Below, piece after piece: positions 13,139-22,374 of a stretch of 64,000 nt of DNA. The stretch comes from Sanderia malayensis (Eukaryota > Cnidaria > Scyphozoa > Semaeostomeae > Pelagiidae): NCBI GenBank assembly GCA_013076295.1, contig RQOL01000405.1, forward strand, positions 42,504-106,503, given 5' to 3'. The notes under the pieces are model-generated. The model was not told where the DNA came from, ran no database searches, and worked only from the letters and a program-made list of their open reading frames with translations. Positions within the stretch are counted from its first letter, which is position 1; every line of letters begins with the position of its first letter. The position numbers were made by a program, and so were the translations under genes.

Positions 13139-14153
13139 GCATTATCCGCTGAAAATACAGTTCTCTTCTACGTTTATTGCTTTTTTGACTTTAGCATCAT
13201 TTTGCAAAAACTCGTCCCTACTCAATTTCTGAAATTGGCAGTTGCTGGTAGCTTGTATATTATTAACAGATAAATCAATGGCAAGAGAAGTACAGGTAGC
13301 ATTATTCACACAATTCGCCACAGTGGTTTTCATGTAATAGCAAAAAACCATCCCCCTGGAACTGATCATACATAATATTCACATTGTGATAAGAAGTTAT
13401 AATTTCACTCAAATCATCATAGATGTAAGACTGGTCATGCTGCAACAAGGCACAAGTGGAAGTGGGCACCACAATTCCTAACTAACCCTTTCAGGAAATA
13501 ATCCACACCAAAATATTAATATTTTCATGAAAGTTTATCTTATCGATTGCATCTGGGCTTAACTCTACAAGAAAAATGTCACTGAGGTTTTTCTGTAAGC
13601 CAACTGGACAGCAATTACTGTCACAGTGACTACACTGTATAATTTCAACGACCTGTCCAAAACTGATAGCATTATGCCAATTATCATTTGACAAACCATA
13701 TTGCTTTAATTGAGTCCATGTAATATATGTCAAAAAAAACTTCTGAATTATTATTGAAGTCTGATTGCAATTCTCACAATAAAAGATGGTTGAAAATACA
13801 GATATTAATTTCGATTTTTCATTGGCATTCAGGCCAGTAAAAATATTTGCCATAAAATTTCTGAAAATTGAGCACTACAGTCCATTGGCCTAAATGAAAT
13901 ACATCTATTCTGTATGTATTCCACACTGGACCTCGAATATGTTAAATACCAACTGACTGTAGGGCCCGTGTGACAATTCATCATAGAATACACTCATTTG
14001 GTTAAGCAAAATAATGATTTCACAGTCCGACGTTTCACTTTTAAAACAATCATAAAATATTTTGTGCCAGATCTCTAGAAAACAGTCAATTGCACACGAG
14101 TACTTGTCAGACTCATACATTACAGCATTAGTGAATGTTTCCCTCCAGAACAT
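13139..14153 (-). pseudogene. USP-like cysteine-protease domain upstream of family-2 Rep
   Basis: Colinear broken frames just upstream of the family-2 Rep, same strand. From 5' to 3': YSCAIDCFLEIW (about 14100), resembling a ubiquitin-specific protease Cys box; CENC (13778) and CSHC (13634), a CxxC pair spacing like the zinc ribbon in the USP fingers; VELSPDAIDKI; then GLVRNCGAHF (about 13470) followed, after a frameshift, by a DQSYIYDDLSE segment, resembling the USP His box. The order Cys box, CxxC, CxxC, His box fits peptidase C19. That Helitron-type elements can carry cysteine proteases is known for OTU domains in Helentrons; a C19-like one N-terminal to Rep is my inference. Frameshifts near 13900, 13490, 13450, 13370 and 13140 destroy it. 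Confidence 0.5.
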
Positions 14154-14890
14154 ATTCTGCTTCCTTCAGTTGTTACAATTGACACGCTCATTATTGTAAA
14201 ATATAAGCCAACAGGCTCAGTTTATAAATAGTGCCAATAAAACCGAAGCATCAAAATGGCGACTGCGATTTTGTCGACAGTGATCACTTCACTGCCGTTG
14301 AATGCAAATAAACCAGGAAAAATAATTCATATATTGCTCTTTTATTTAAAAATATATAAAATCGATTTTGTATCAATGTATAGCCTACAAGACAATCAAA
14401 CTTGTAAATAGAAATATAACGACCTATTTCTTTTGACAAAGCCCAAGTAGTAGAATAGAAGGCCACTAGACCTTACTAACCCTTTGCCAACGCCCACAGG
14501 AGGCAAAATGTTCCCTTGTCTTTTTCGTCAACGGCAATAAACTTTTTCAACTACTGATTCCACGACTTTTTATACGATAACAAGCTTTGCAAAATTTCGA
14601 TTTTAATACACTTTTTTACAAGATAGGAGTGCGTAAATAATGTAATAAGCAAATTTTAAAACTCACCAGAAAGCAGAATTGCTGCGTGGAAGACAGAATG
14701 AGACAAGAGAGGAGTGTAAGACAGGAGTGTCTTGTCTCCTTCTTTCACAGCATGCACACAGCACGGCACACAACTCGCTGCCATCGGTGCCATCGCTTCA
14801 AACCTGTTTTACCTGTCTGACAACATTCCAATTGACGACGAAAAATGTGGAAAAATTTACACAGACTCTCTATATCTCCTGCGGGGTACA
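14154..14890. other. AT-rich spacer upstream of family-2 gene, no gene seen
   Basis: Presumably the 5' region of the family-2 element plus flanking DNA. I find no convincing coding region, RNA gene or clear Helitron 5' terminus. Short frames at 14284-14466 and 14679-14977 have no recognisable motifs. Confidence 0.4.
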
Positions 14891-14917
14891 CTAGGAGGCC
14901 CCGCTTTGGTGCGGGGC
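14891..14917 (-). other. Helitron-like 3' terminus (hairpin + CTAG)
   Basis: Read on the minus strand: a perfect 7-bp hairpin GCCCCGC / GCGGGGC with a 6-nt loop, three bases, then CTAG, then T. This fits the Helitron 3' end consensus (short GC hairpin followed by CTRR, inserted before a T). It abuts the first tRNA-Ser unit directly. It differs from the family-1 ends and may belong to family 2 or to another element. Confidence 0.55.
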
Positions 14918-15384
14918 AATAATATCACCAGGAAGAGATTTATACACGCAAGAATAATATCACAATTAGGTTACTAGAGCAAATGTTTCTCCTTAGGTCA
15001 CTGAGACACAGATCATTTCTCATTATTGCAGCAAAAAGTAATGTTATGTGTGTGAAGAATGCTGGTGGATGAAAAACCCAGGAAACCTTAAAAAGCAAAA
15101 GGAATGCTCTTGGTTTTGAAAAGGAAAAAATCATGGTTTCATTTTACATTATCCGAAACTGTTACTAAAATTCATATAATCATGTGATCAGGGGTAATTC
15201 TGAAATATCAAAAAATGGATTGTTGGAAAATAGGGAAATATATTCAAACTAGGTGATTTCCACCAGGCAAGATAGTATTAAGGAAACTTTGAATTTGAAT
15301 AGTGTTATGATGTGAAATCTTTTTGTTTTCAATAAAAACATTAACATTGTTAGAAATAACGGAGTCCTTCTATAAATGATAAAC

Positions 15385-15465
15385 GCTGTGATGGCGAGTG
15401 GTTAAGGCGTTTGACTTGAAATCAAATGGAATATTCCCTCACAGGTTTAAATCCTGTTCACAGCG
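15385..15465 (+). tRNA. tRNA-Ser(UGA)-like, probable pseudogene, unit 1
   Basis: Class II cloverleaf: acceptor GCTGTGA/TCACAGC, anticodon stem TTTGA/TCAAA, anticodon TGA, long variable arm, discriminator G. Two defects: one C is missing in the D-arm (ATGGCGAG in place of ATGGCCGAG), and the T loop is TTTAAAT in place of TTCAAAT, which loses C56. A TTTT tract follows two bases later. Confidence 0.8.
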
Positions 15466-15978
15466 ATTTTGCTAGCCATGTTACTTTGATGTGCAAAATC
15501 ATTGTTCTTTTAGATAATATCACCAGGAAGAGATATTTATACACACAACAATAATATCATAATTAGGTTACTAGAGCAGATGATTCTCCTCAGGTCACTG
15601 AGACACAGATCACTTCTCATTATTGCAGCAAAAAGTAATGCTATGTGTCTGATGAATGTCATTGGATGAAAAACCCATGAAACCTTAAAAAGCAAAAGGA
15701 GTGCTCCTGCTTTTGAAAAGGAAAAACCATGTTCTCATATTACATTTAGCTGGAACTGTTACTAAAATTCATATGATGATGTGATCAGGGTTAATTCTGA
15801 AATATAAAAAAAAATTGCTGGAAAATACGGAAATATGTTCAAACTGGGTGATTTCCACCAGGCAAGATAGTATTAAGGAAACTTTGAATTTGAATAGTGT
15901 TATGATGTGAAATCTTTTGTTTTCAATAAAAACATTAACATTGTTAGAAATAACGGAGTCCTTCTATAAATGATAAAC

Positions 15979-16059
15979 GCTGTGATGGCGAGTGGTTAAG
16001 GCGTTTGACTTGAAATCAAATGGAATATTCCCTCACAGGTTTAAATCCTGTTCACAGCG
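15979..16059 (+). tRNA. tRNA-Ser(UGA)-like, probable pseudogene, unit 2
   Basis: Same as unit 1: anticodon TGA, missing D-arm C, T loop TTTAAAT. In addition only TTT follows the gene, so the usual four-T pol III stop is absent. Confidence 0.78.
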
Positions 16060-16574
16060 ATTTGCTAGCCATGTTACTTTGATGTGCAAAATCATTGTTC
16101 TTTTAGATAATATCACCAGGAAGAGATATTTATACACACAACAATAATATCATAATTAGGTTACTAGAGCAGATGATTCTCCTCAGGTCACTGAGACACA
16201 GATCACTTCTCATTATTGCAGCAAAAAGTAATGCTATGTGTCTGATGAATGTCATGGGATGAAAAACCCATGAAACCTTAAAAAGCAAAAGGTATGCTCC
16301 TGCTTTTGAAAATGAAGAAATCATGTTCTCATATTCCACTTAGCTGGAACTGTTACTAAAATTTATATAATGATGTGATCAGGGTTAATTCTGAAATATC
16401 AAAAAAAAATTGCTAAAAATTACGGAAATATATTCAAACTGGGTGATTTCCACCAGGCAAGATAGTATTAAGGAAACTTTGAATTTGAATAGTGTTATGA
16501 TCTGAAATCTTTTTGTTTTCAATAAAAACATTAACATTGTTAGAAATAACAGAGTCCTTCTATAAATGATACAA

Positions 16575-16656
16575 GCTGTGATGGCCGAGTGGTTAAGGCG
16601 TTTGACTAGAAATCAAATGGGATATTCCCTCACAGGTTCAAATCCTGTTCACAGCG
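16575..16656 (+). tRNA. tRNA-Ser(AGA), unit 3
   Basis: 82 nt, canonical throughout: 7-bp acceptor GCTGTGA/TCACAGC, box A region TGGCCGAGTGG, anticodon AGA at 16608-16610 in a CTAGAAA loop, variable arm GGGA/TCCC, T arm ACAGG-TTCAAAT-CCTGT, discriminator G, then TTTT. Likely functional by sequence. Confidence 0.93.
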
Positions 16657-17172
16657 ATTTTGCTAGCAATGTTACTTTGATGTGGCAAATCATTGTTCTT
16701 TTAGATAATATCACCAGGAAGAGATTTATACACGCAACAATAATATCACAATTAGGTTACTAGAGCAAATGTTTCTCCTTAGGTCACTATGACACAGATC
16801 ATTTCTCATTATTGCAGCAAAAAAGTAATGCCATGTGTATGATGAATGTCATTGGATGAAAAACCCATGAACCTTAAAAAGCAAAAGGAGTGCTCCTGGT
16901 TTTGGAAATGAAAAAATCATGCTTTCATTTCCCGGAATTATCCGGAACTGTTACTAAAATTCATATGATGATGTGATCAGGGTTAATTCCGAAATATCAA
17001 AAAAAAATTGTTGGAAAATAGGGAAATATATTCAAACTAGGTGATTTCCACCAGGCAAGATAGTATTAAGGAAACTTTGAATTTGAATAGTGTTATGATG
17101 TGAAATGTTTTTGTTTTCAATAAAAACATTAACATTGTTAGAAATAACAGAGTCCTTCTATAAATGATACAA

Positions 17173-17254
17173 GCTGTGATGGCCGAGTGGTTAAGGCGTT
17201 TGACTAGAAATCAAATGGGATATTCCCTCACAGGTTCAAATCCTGTTCACAGCG
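17173..17254 (+). tRNA. tRNA-Ser(AGA), unit 4
   Basis: Identical in the gene to unit 3: anticodon AGA, intact D arm and TTCAAAT T loop, followed by TTTT. Flanks of units 3 and 4 are also the closest pair in the array, so they look like a recent tandem duplication. Confidence 0.93.
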
Positions 17255-17763
17255 ATTTTGCTAGCAATGTTACTTTGATGTGGCAAATCATTGTTCTTTT
17301 AGATAATATCACCAGGAAGAGATTTATACACGCAACAATAATATCACAATTAGGTTACTAGAGCAAATGTTTCTCCTTAGGTCACTGTGACACAGATCAT
17401 TTCTCATTATTGCAGCAAAAAGTAATGCCATGTGTATGATGAATGTCATTGGATGAAAAACCCATGAAACCTTAATAAGCAAAAGGAATGCTCTTGGTTT
17501 TGAAAAGGAAAAAATCATGGTTTCATTTACATTATCCGGAACTGTTACTAAAATTCATATGATGATGTGATCAGGGTTAATTCTGAATATAAAAAAAATG
17601 GCTGTAAAATACGGAAATAGATTCAAACTAGGTGATTTCCACCAGGCAAGATGTTATTAAGGAAACTTTAAATTTGAATAGTGTTACGATGTGAAATCTT
17701 TTTGTTTTCCATAAAAACATTAAGATTGTTAGAAATAACAGAGTCCTTCTATAAATGATACAT

Positions 17764-17845
17764 GCTGTGATGGCCGAGTGGTTAAGGCGTTTGACTTGAA
17801 ATCAAATGGAATATTCCCTCACAGGTTTAAATCCTGTTCACAGCG
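17764..17845 (+). tRNA. tRNA-Ser(UGA)-like, unit 5
   Basis: 82 nt with an intact D arm (GGCCGAG) but anticodon TGA and T loop TTTAAAT. It is intermediate between units 1-2 and 3-4. The C56 to T change would remove the G19-C56 tertiary pair and weaken box B, so function is doubtful. TTTT follows. Confidence 0.8.
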
Positions 17846-17939
17846 ATTTTGCTAGCCATGTTACTTTGATGTGGAAAATCATTGTTCTTTTAGATAATAT
17901 CACCAGGAAGAGATATTTATACACACAACAATAATATCA

Positions 17940-19516
17940 CTAGGGGTCATCACTCGCTTCGCTCGTTCGACCCAGCCCGTCAAGTAAAAAAAGCTTAATC
18001 TGGTTGGCGCACTTCGTGCGCTGCATTCGCTTCGCTCATACCCCTTTCAACCCCACTTACAATGAGTTAGCTCGCTGCGCTCGCCTGTCTATCTATTATA
18101 AAGAAACATTGATTGGTAGGGCGCACTTCGTGCACTGCATTCGCTTCGCTCATGCCTCTTTCAACCCCACGTACAGGGGGTTAGCTCGCTGCGCTCGCCT
18201 GTCTACCTGTTATCAAGAAACATTGACTGCTAGGGCGCACTTCGTGCGCTGCATTCGCTTCGCTCATGCCTCTTTCAACCCCACGTACAATGGGTTAGCT
18301 CGCTGCGCTCGCCTGTCTATCTATTATAAAAAAAACGTTGGCTCATAGGGCGCACTTCGTGCACTGCATTCGCTTCACTCATGCCTCTTTCAACCCACGT
18401 ACAATGGGTTAGCTCGCTGCGCTCGCCTGTCTATCTTCTATCAAGAAACATTGACTGATAGGGTGCACTCCGTGCGCTGCATTCGCTTCACTCATGCCTC
18501 TTTCAACTCCACGTACAATGGGTTAGCTCGCTGCGCTCGCATGTCTATCTATTATCAAGAAACATTGACTGATAGGGCGCACTTCGTGCGTTGCATTCGC
18601 TTCGCTCATGCCTCTTTCAACTCCACGTACAATGGGTTAGCTCGCCTGTCTATCTATTATGAAGAAACATTGCTGATAGGGGCACTTCGTGCGCTGCATT
18701 CGTTCGCTCATGCCTCTGCCTACTCTCTTGCAACAGTTTGGCTCGCTTCGCTTGCCTGATAACCCCTTATCATAATTTGTTTGTGAAAACTTTGGGCTTG
18801 TTTACATTAGGCCTAAGCGTTGCAAGCATGCCGAAGCAACAATGGCGGTCGTACAAAAACTAAAACTATCTCACTCAAAAAACAAAACAAAGCTATCACC
18901 TGTGTTCTCAATTGTCTCCTGTAATTTTCCAGAGGTTTCTCAAACAATTAGCAAGGCTTTACAAACATAATTCAGGTCGTAAAACATTTTGAAAGGCGCG
19001 CAGTTATCCTTTGCGTTGAAAACAAAAACAAGCGTCTTCTCCAAAAGTACCTGCTGTTCAACCCGAGGGCTAATTTGCATGATAACGAAAAACGCGTGAC
19101 TTTTCACGTGAAGCCACGAAAGAGCCAATCAAATTGCAGGAAAAGCCGAAACGGATCACATGAAGAGCTAATACTCTTTTCGAAAATGGAGTTCGCGACG
19201 CGAATTTGGAAGTTTCGCCAGCGTAAACCGACGTTTTTTCGTGATAGCACAATTAGTGGAACAATTAATGGAATAACTCAAAAATTCTTTTAAAATAGGC
19301 TTGCAAAAATAGATAACTTTTGCCTACTACAGAAACGGAGCCTTTCCATGCAAGTGTCAACCTTTTGCGACCCCATTGAAAAAAGCCTTATTGATCACCG
19401 ATTCGCCGTTTCGTCCCATTGTTTTGAGGCATTCGACCTATTGTTTCGGGTCGAATCTATTGTTTTAGGCAGAGTTTCGCCACCGTCACGTGACATCACA
19501 GAATAGTAATATTAGA
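17940..19516 (-). mobile_element. Short non-autonomous family-1 Helitron (1.58 kb)
   Basis: Minus-strand element: 5' TC at 19516-19515 (TCTAATATTACTATTCTG), CACGTG within 40 bp, three ATTGTTT repeats at about 19420-19465, an AT-rich middle, seven 114-bp repeats and a 3' end CCCCTAG (CTAG 17943-17940) before a T. It has no transposase. Its right end is directly joined to element B. Its left end is the outer edge of the whole array. Confidence 0.8.
18007..18760. repeat. Seven tandem ~114-bp repeats with hairpin
   Basis: Copies start at about 18007, 18121, 18235, 18350, 18463, 18577 and 18680. Each starts with a hairpin, mostly GCGCAC-TTC-GTGCGC, then TGCATTCGCTTCGCTCATGC, a TTTCAACCCCACGTACA segment, GCTCGCTGCGCTCGCCTG and an AT-rich tail. 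The hairpin block is the subterminal 3' block of all family-1 elements, so this is an amplification of the 3' end. Confidence 0.9.
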
Positions 19517-19520
19517 CTAG
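19515..19520 (-). other. Head-to-tail Helitron junction CTAG|TC
   Basis: On the minus strand the 3' CTAG of element B (19520-19517) is followed directly by the 5' TC of the short element (19516-19515). A GC-rich inverted repeat lies next to CTAG inside B. Confidence 0.82.
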
Positions 19521-21013
19521 CCGGGGGCGCTCGCATACGCTCGCTTCCCGGAGCCCCCCAAGCAACAAAGTTTAATGTGGTTGGCGCGCTTCGCGCGCTG
19601 CATTCGCTAACGCTCATGCCCTTTCCCACCCCACGTACAGTGGTTTGGCTCGCCCTCGCCGCCCTGTCTATCTATTGTTACGATTGTAGTGTTTAACATG
19701 CATGGAAATTAGTTTTAGCGGTCAGCCTCGTTTTCATCATCTAAGCCTCGTACTGATGGTACAGTAGATAAGATGCAAGATAAAAGTTTGTTTTGTTTTA
19801 GGGACGACAACAATTAGCCTGCTATTAGTTGAGTGCATGGATTGACACTTGGATGTGGTCTTTTGTCAACCTAATATAGGATAGGTATAAACAGTAAAGG
19901 ACTATTGATGATGAATGTCCAGAATTTAAATTAATTTTGACTTACACTGATGACACTGATGCATTGATTTTTGATAAAGCAATAAGTATGTAGCCTCCAA
20001 TACTTGCATTGGTACAATGATGTACATCAGTAGATCTACAAAGTGAAAGAGACAAATTATATTCTATTTAATATGTTGGTTTATTACTATCAAGGCTAAA
20101 AAATAATTGGATTTGGATTTGGAGAATCTGTGGAGTTTAATTTTCCTTTGATGTTGATTTAATGTATATCATTATGAAAAGAAATAAAGAAATTAATATT
20201 GATCAGTATGACATAACATTACAGTATGACATTACAGACAAAACAGATCATTTAATGCAATTGCCATGAAAAAGCTTTATTAAATTAAATGAAGTACAAC
20301 GATTTCTACGGCTGGGATTGGTTTTACATTAGTTTCAATCATATAGAACATAAGGATAAGCACGGGACACCGTGGATAACGAATGCAAAAGTACTTCATA
20401 ATCATCATCAATGGGATGGGAATTGCATGGTGAAAGGAGTTTCATAGGAGTATTGGGCTTGGTTGGTAAGGCAAAGAAGGCAGCCACAAAGTGAAAAGAA
20501 TCGTCAACGAAAAATTATAACAAAATTAAAGCCACTGAAACATGTGGGTACAGCATTAAACACTCCTTCCGAAATCATTAAATATAAAGAGCCATGAAAC
20601 ATAAGCGGAGTTGTCAATTTTGGCCTGAGGAAACTATATGTTTGAGTGAAATACAATTGGCCTAAGCAACTATATGGGAACTTGAATGGGGTGAAACTAA
20701 AAATAAATTCTACTTACTCCTGAGCTGCGGCAAAATGAATGTTTCTCTCAGCTTTACTTTCTCTTATTTCACCATCAAGTTCCATTGCAATCCAAGATTT
20801 GGGAAACGAATATTCGGACAGCACAACCACAACCAGCATGAGAAATTGCTACGTTGACGAAACATAGCATAAATCAAAATCACACAACAAATTCTATTGT
20901 TATGCCGTCCCGTTTTGACGTAATTATTTGATTGAGCTGGATTGGCTTACAATCAACCCAACCCAAGAGAACTCAACTCAAGTGAACAAAGAACATGTGG
21001 TGGCAAGGCAATG

Positions 21014-21910
21014 CGTCCTTCCTTTCATCTTTTCTGTTCTGTGGTGATGGTAAGTAGGTTTTCCAGATCGTATTATATCATTGCGATCTTTCAGGTTGCA
21101 TCTTTAAAATAATCTATAGTGTTTCTGTGAAGGTTTTGATTCATTTTTCTAGCGTATAAGACTTTAGCAAATATAGTATTTGACCACGAATCCCTTGAGA
21201 ATAGGCCACATTTGAGAAAAACGGATGATACATTGTTCGCATTGGAAAATGAGATACGATTCTGTGCTACTTACGTTTTATTACATGTATTATTCGTGAA
21301 TTTTAGGTACTCTCTGTGCTACGTATGGGATTTGTGTGGTGCGATGTCAATGCAGGCAATTTTTGACTGTTCTTCAGGTAAGTATATTGAATTATATGAG
21401 ATCATTATGCATCCCAAAGGCCACATCTTGTTCATTTATAAAGACGGGTTTTTGAAATACATTTCTTGTCAATTTTTAGGGTTTGTGTCACAGCATGTCC
21501 AAGAAGAGTGTTGGTGATAAATATTTGTTGGCGGAATGCACCGTTTTTCAAAGGTAATAGTCTTGTTATTATTTTTGCAATGTTATTATTATTAATTGTT
21601 ATTCTAATTTATCGTTGTACAAAATTTAACAATTTAACAAAACAAACAAATAACAGGGAAAGAAAACGAACAAAAGACAAACATGAACACAATTACAGTT
21701 ACAATTACTTTTTCTGAATGTTTGTGCCCCTTACCAAAGACAAAATTTCTTTTGTGGGCACATCTGCCCACATGCACCTCGTGTGCGCTTCTTCTTTATT
21801 TTTTTTTGTTGTTTTTTATATTTTTTGAATCTTTTTTTTTCTATAATTTTTATTTTTATTTCTTCAGATTTCCTGTAGAGAAAAAGACATTGTTACAGAA
21901 GGAGTTGAAA
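21014..21910 (+). other. Possible captured multi-exon gene fragment (plus strand)
   Basis: A pyrimidine tract (CGTCCTTCCTTTCATCTTTT at 21014) leads to ATG (21047-21049) immediately followed by GTAAGTAG. Next come three AG...GT-bounded stretches: 21307-21377, 21480-21553 and 21868-21910 (FPVEKKTLLQKELK, then GTAAGC). C keeps the first (36895-36931, GATG|GTAAGTAAG) and last exon (CPVGKNTLFEKELK, then GTGAGC), but its second acceptor is lost. ATG at an exon end after a pyrimidine tract resembles 5'-TOP genes such as ribosomal protein genes. I cannot identify the gene, and a continuous reading frame across the exons is not established. Confidence 0.3.
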
Positions 21911-22236
21911 GTAAGCAATATGTTATACACACAGATGAGATGGAAATATTGCATTGCAACTTACGCTATTTCATCCTTTGTTAAATGCCCATCCAGGGTG
22001 CTAACAAAATGAAATTTGGTGCCTCTTTTAATGGCACTGAACTTCAAGGCACATTGCCTTTTTAGTGAGCCAATGTCAGTAAAATTGATTAGCTAGGATT
22101 AATATGAGAACAATATATTAAAAACAGTGACTCACATAGGATACATTTGTGTTTCCTTGTAAAGCAGTTTGATAATCTATGCATAACATTTGTTTAGATT
22201 TATCAATATATGGATTAAAGTATTTTTCAATGCTAC

Positions 22237-22374
22237 CTTAGTTTCTTCTCCACAATAAACCACTGTGGGTTCCTTTGGAACAGTGTTGGCAACTTCAGGC
22301 TCAACTGCTCCATCATCCTCTGTCTGAACTGTTTCAGCACCCTCAGGCATGGCAACTTCATTTTCAGTATCCAT
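22237..22374 (-). CDS. Putative acidic 46-codon first exon, conserved in B and C
   Basis: Starts MDTENEV, acidic, ends ...YCGEETK followed by GT (donor AAG|GTAGC). The C copy (38312-38175) is also exactly 46 codons, MDTDHEV...HCGKEVE, with donor GAG|GTAAC. Equal length, a shared start, a shared Cys-Gly and a conserved donor despite many amino-acid differences argue for a real exon. No family recognised; downstream exons were not found. It may be cargo carried by the Helitron. Confidence 0.4.

Larger units (their letters stand above)
14919..17939. repeat. Tandem ~595-bp repeat carrying tRNA-Ser genes
   Basis: Units begin at ATAATATCACCAGGAAG: 14919, 15514, 16107, 16705, 17303 and a partial unit from 17894. 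Spacing is 593-598 bp. Each full unit has one tRNA-Ser gene near its 3' end and about 500 bp of AT-rich spacer. The last unit is interrupted after the A at 17939 by the Helitron array. Open frames that start at the tRNA (MAEWLRRLTRNQ...) are translations of the tRNA gene and not proteins. Confidence 0.95.

Noticed and set aside
16566..16763. 65-residue frames MAEWLRRLTRNQ... at 16566 and 17164
   Set aside because: They read through the tRNA-Ser gene, a common false protein call.
18004..18759. Repetitive frames (RCIRFAHASFN...) in the 114-bp repeats
   Set aside because: By-products of a tandem repeat whose unit is near a multiple of three; the repeats are DNA hairpin modules.
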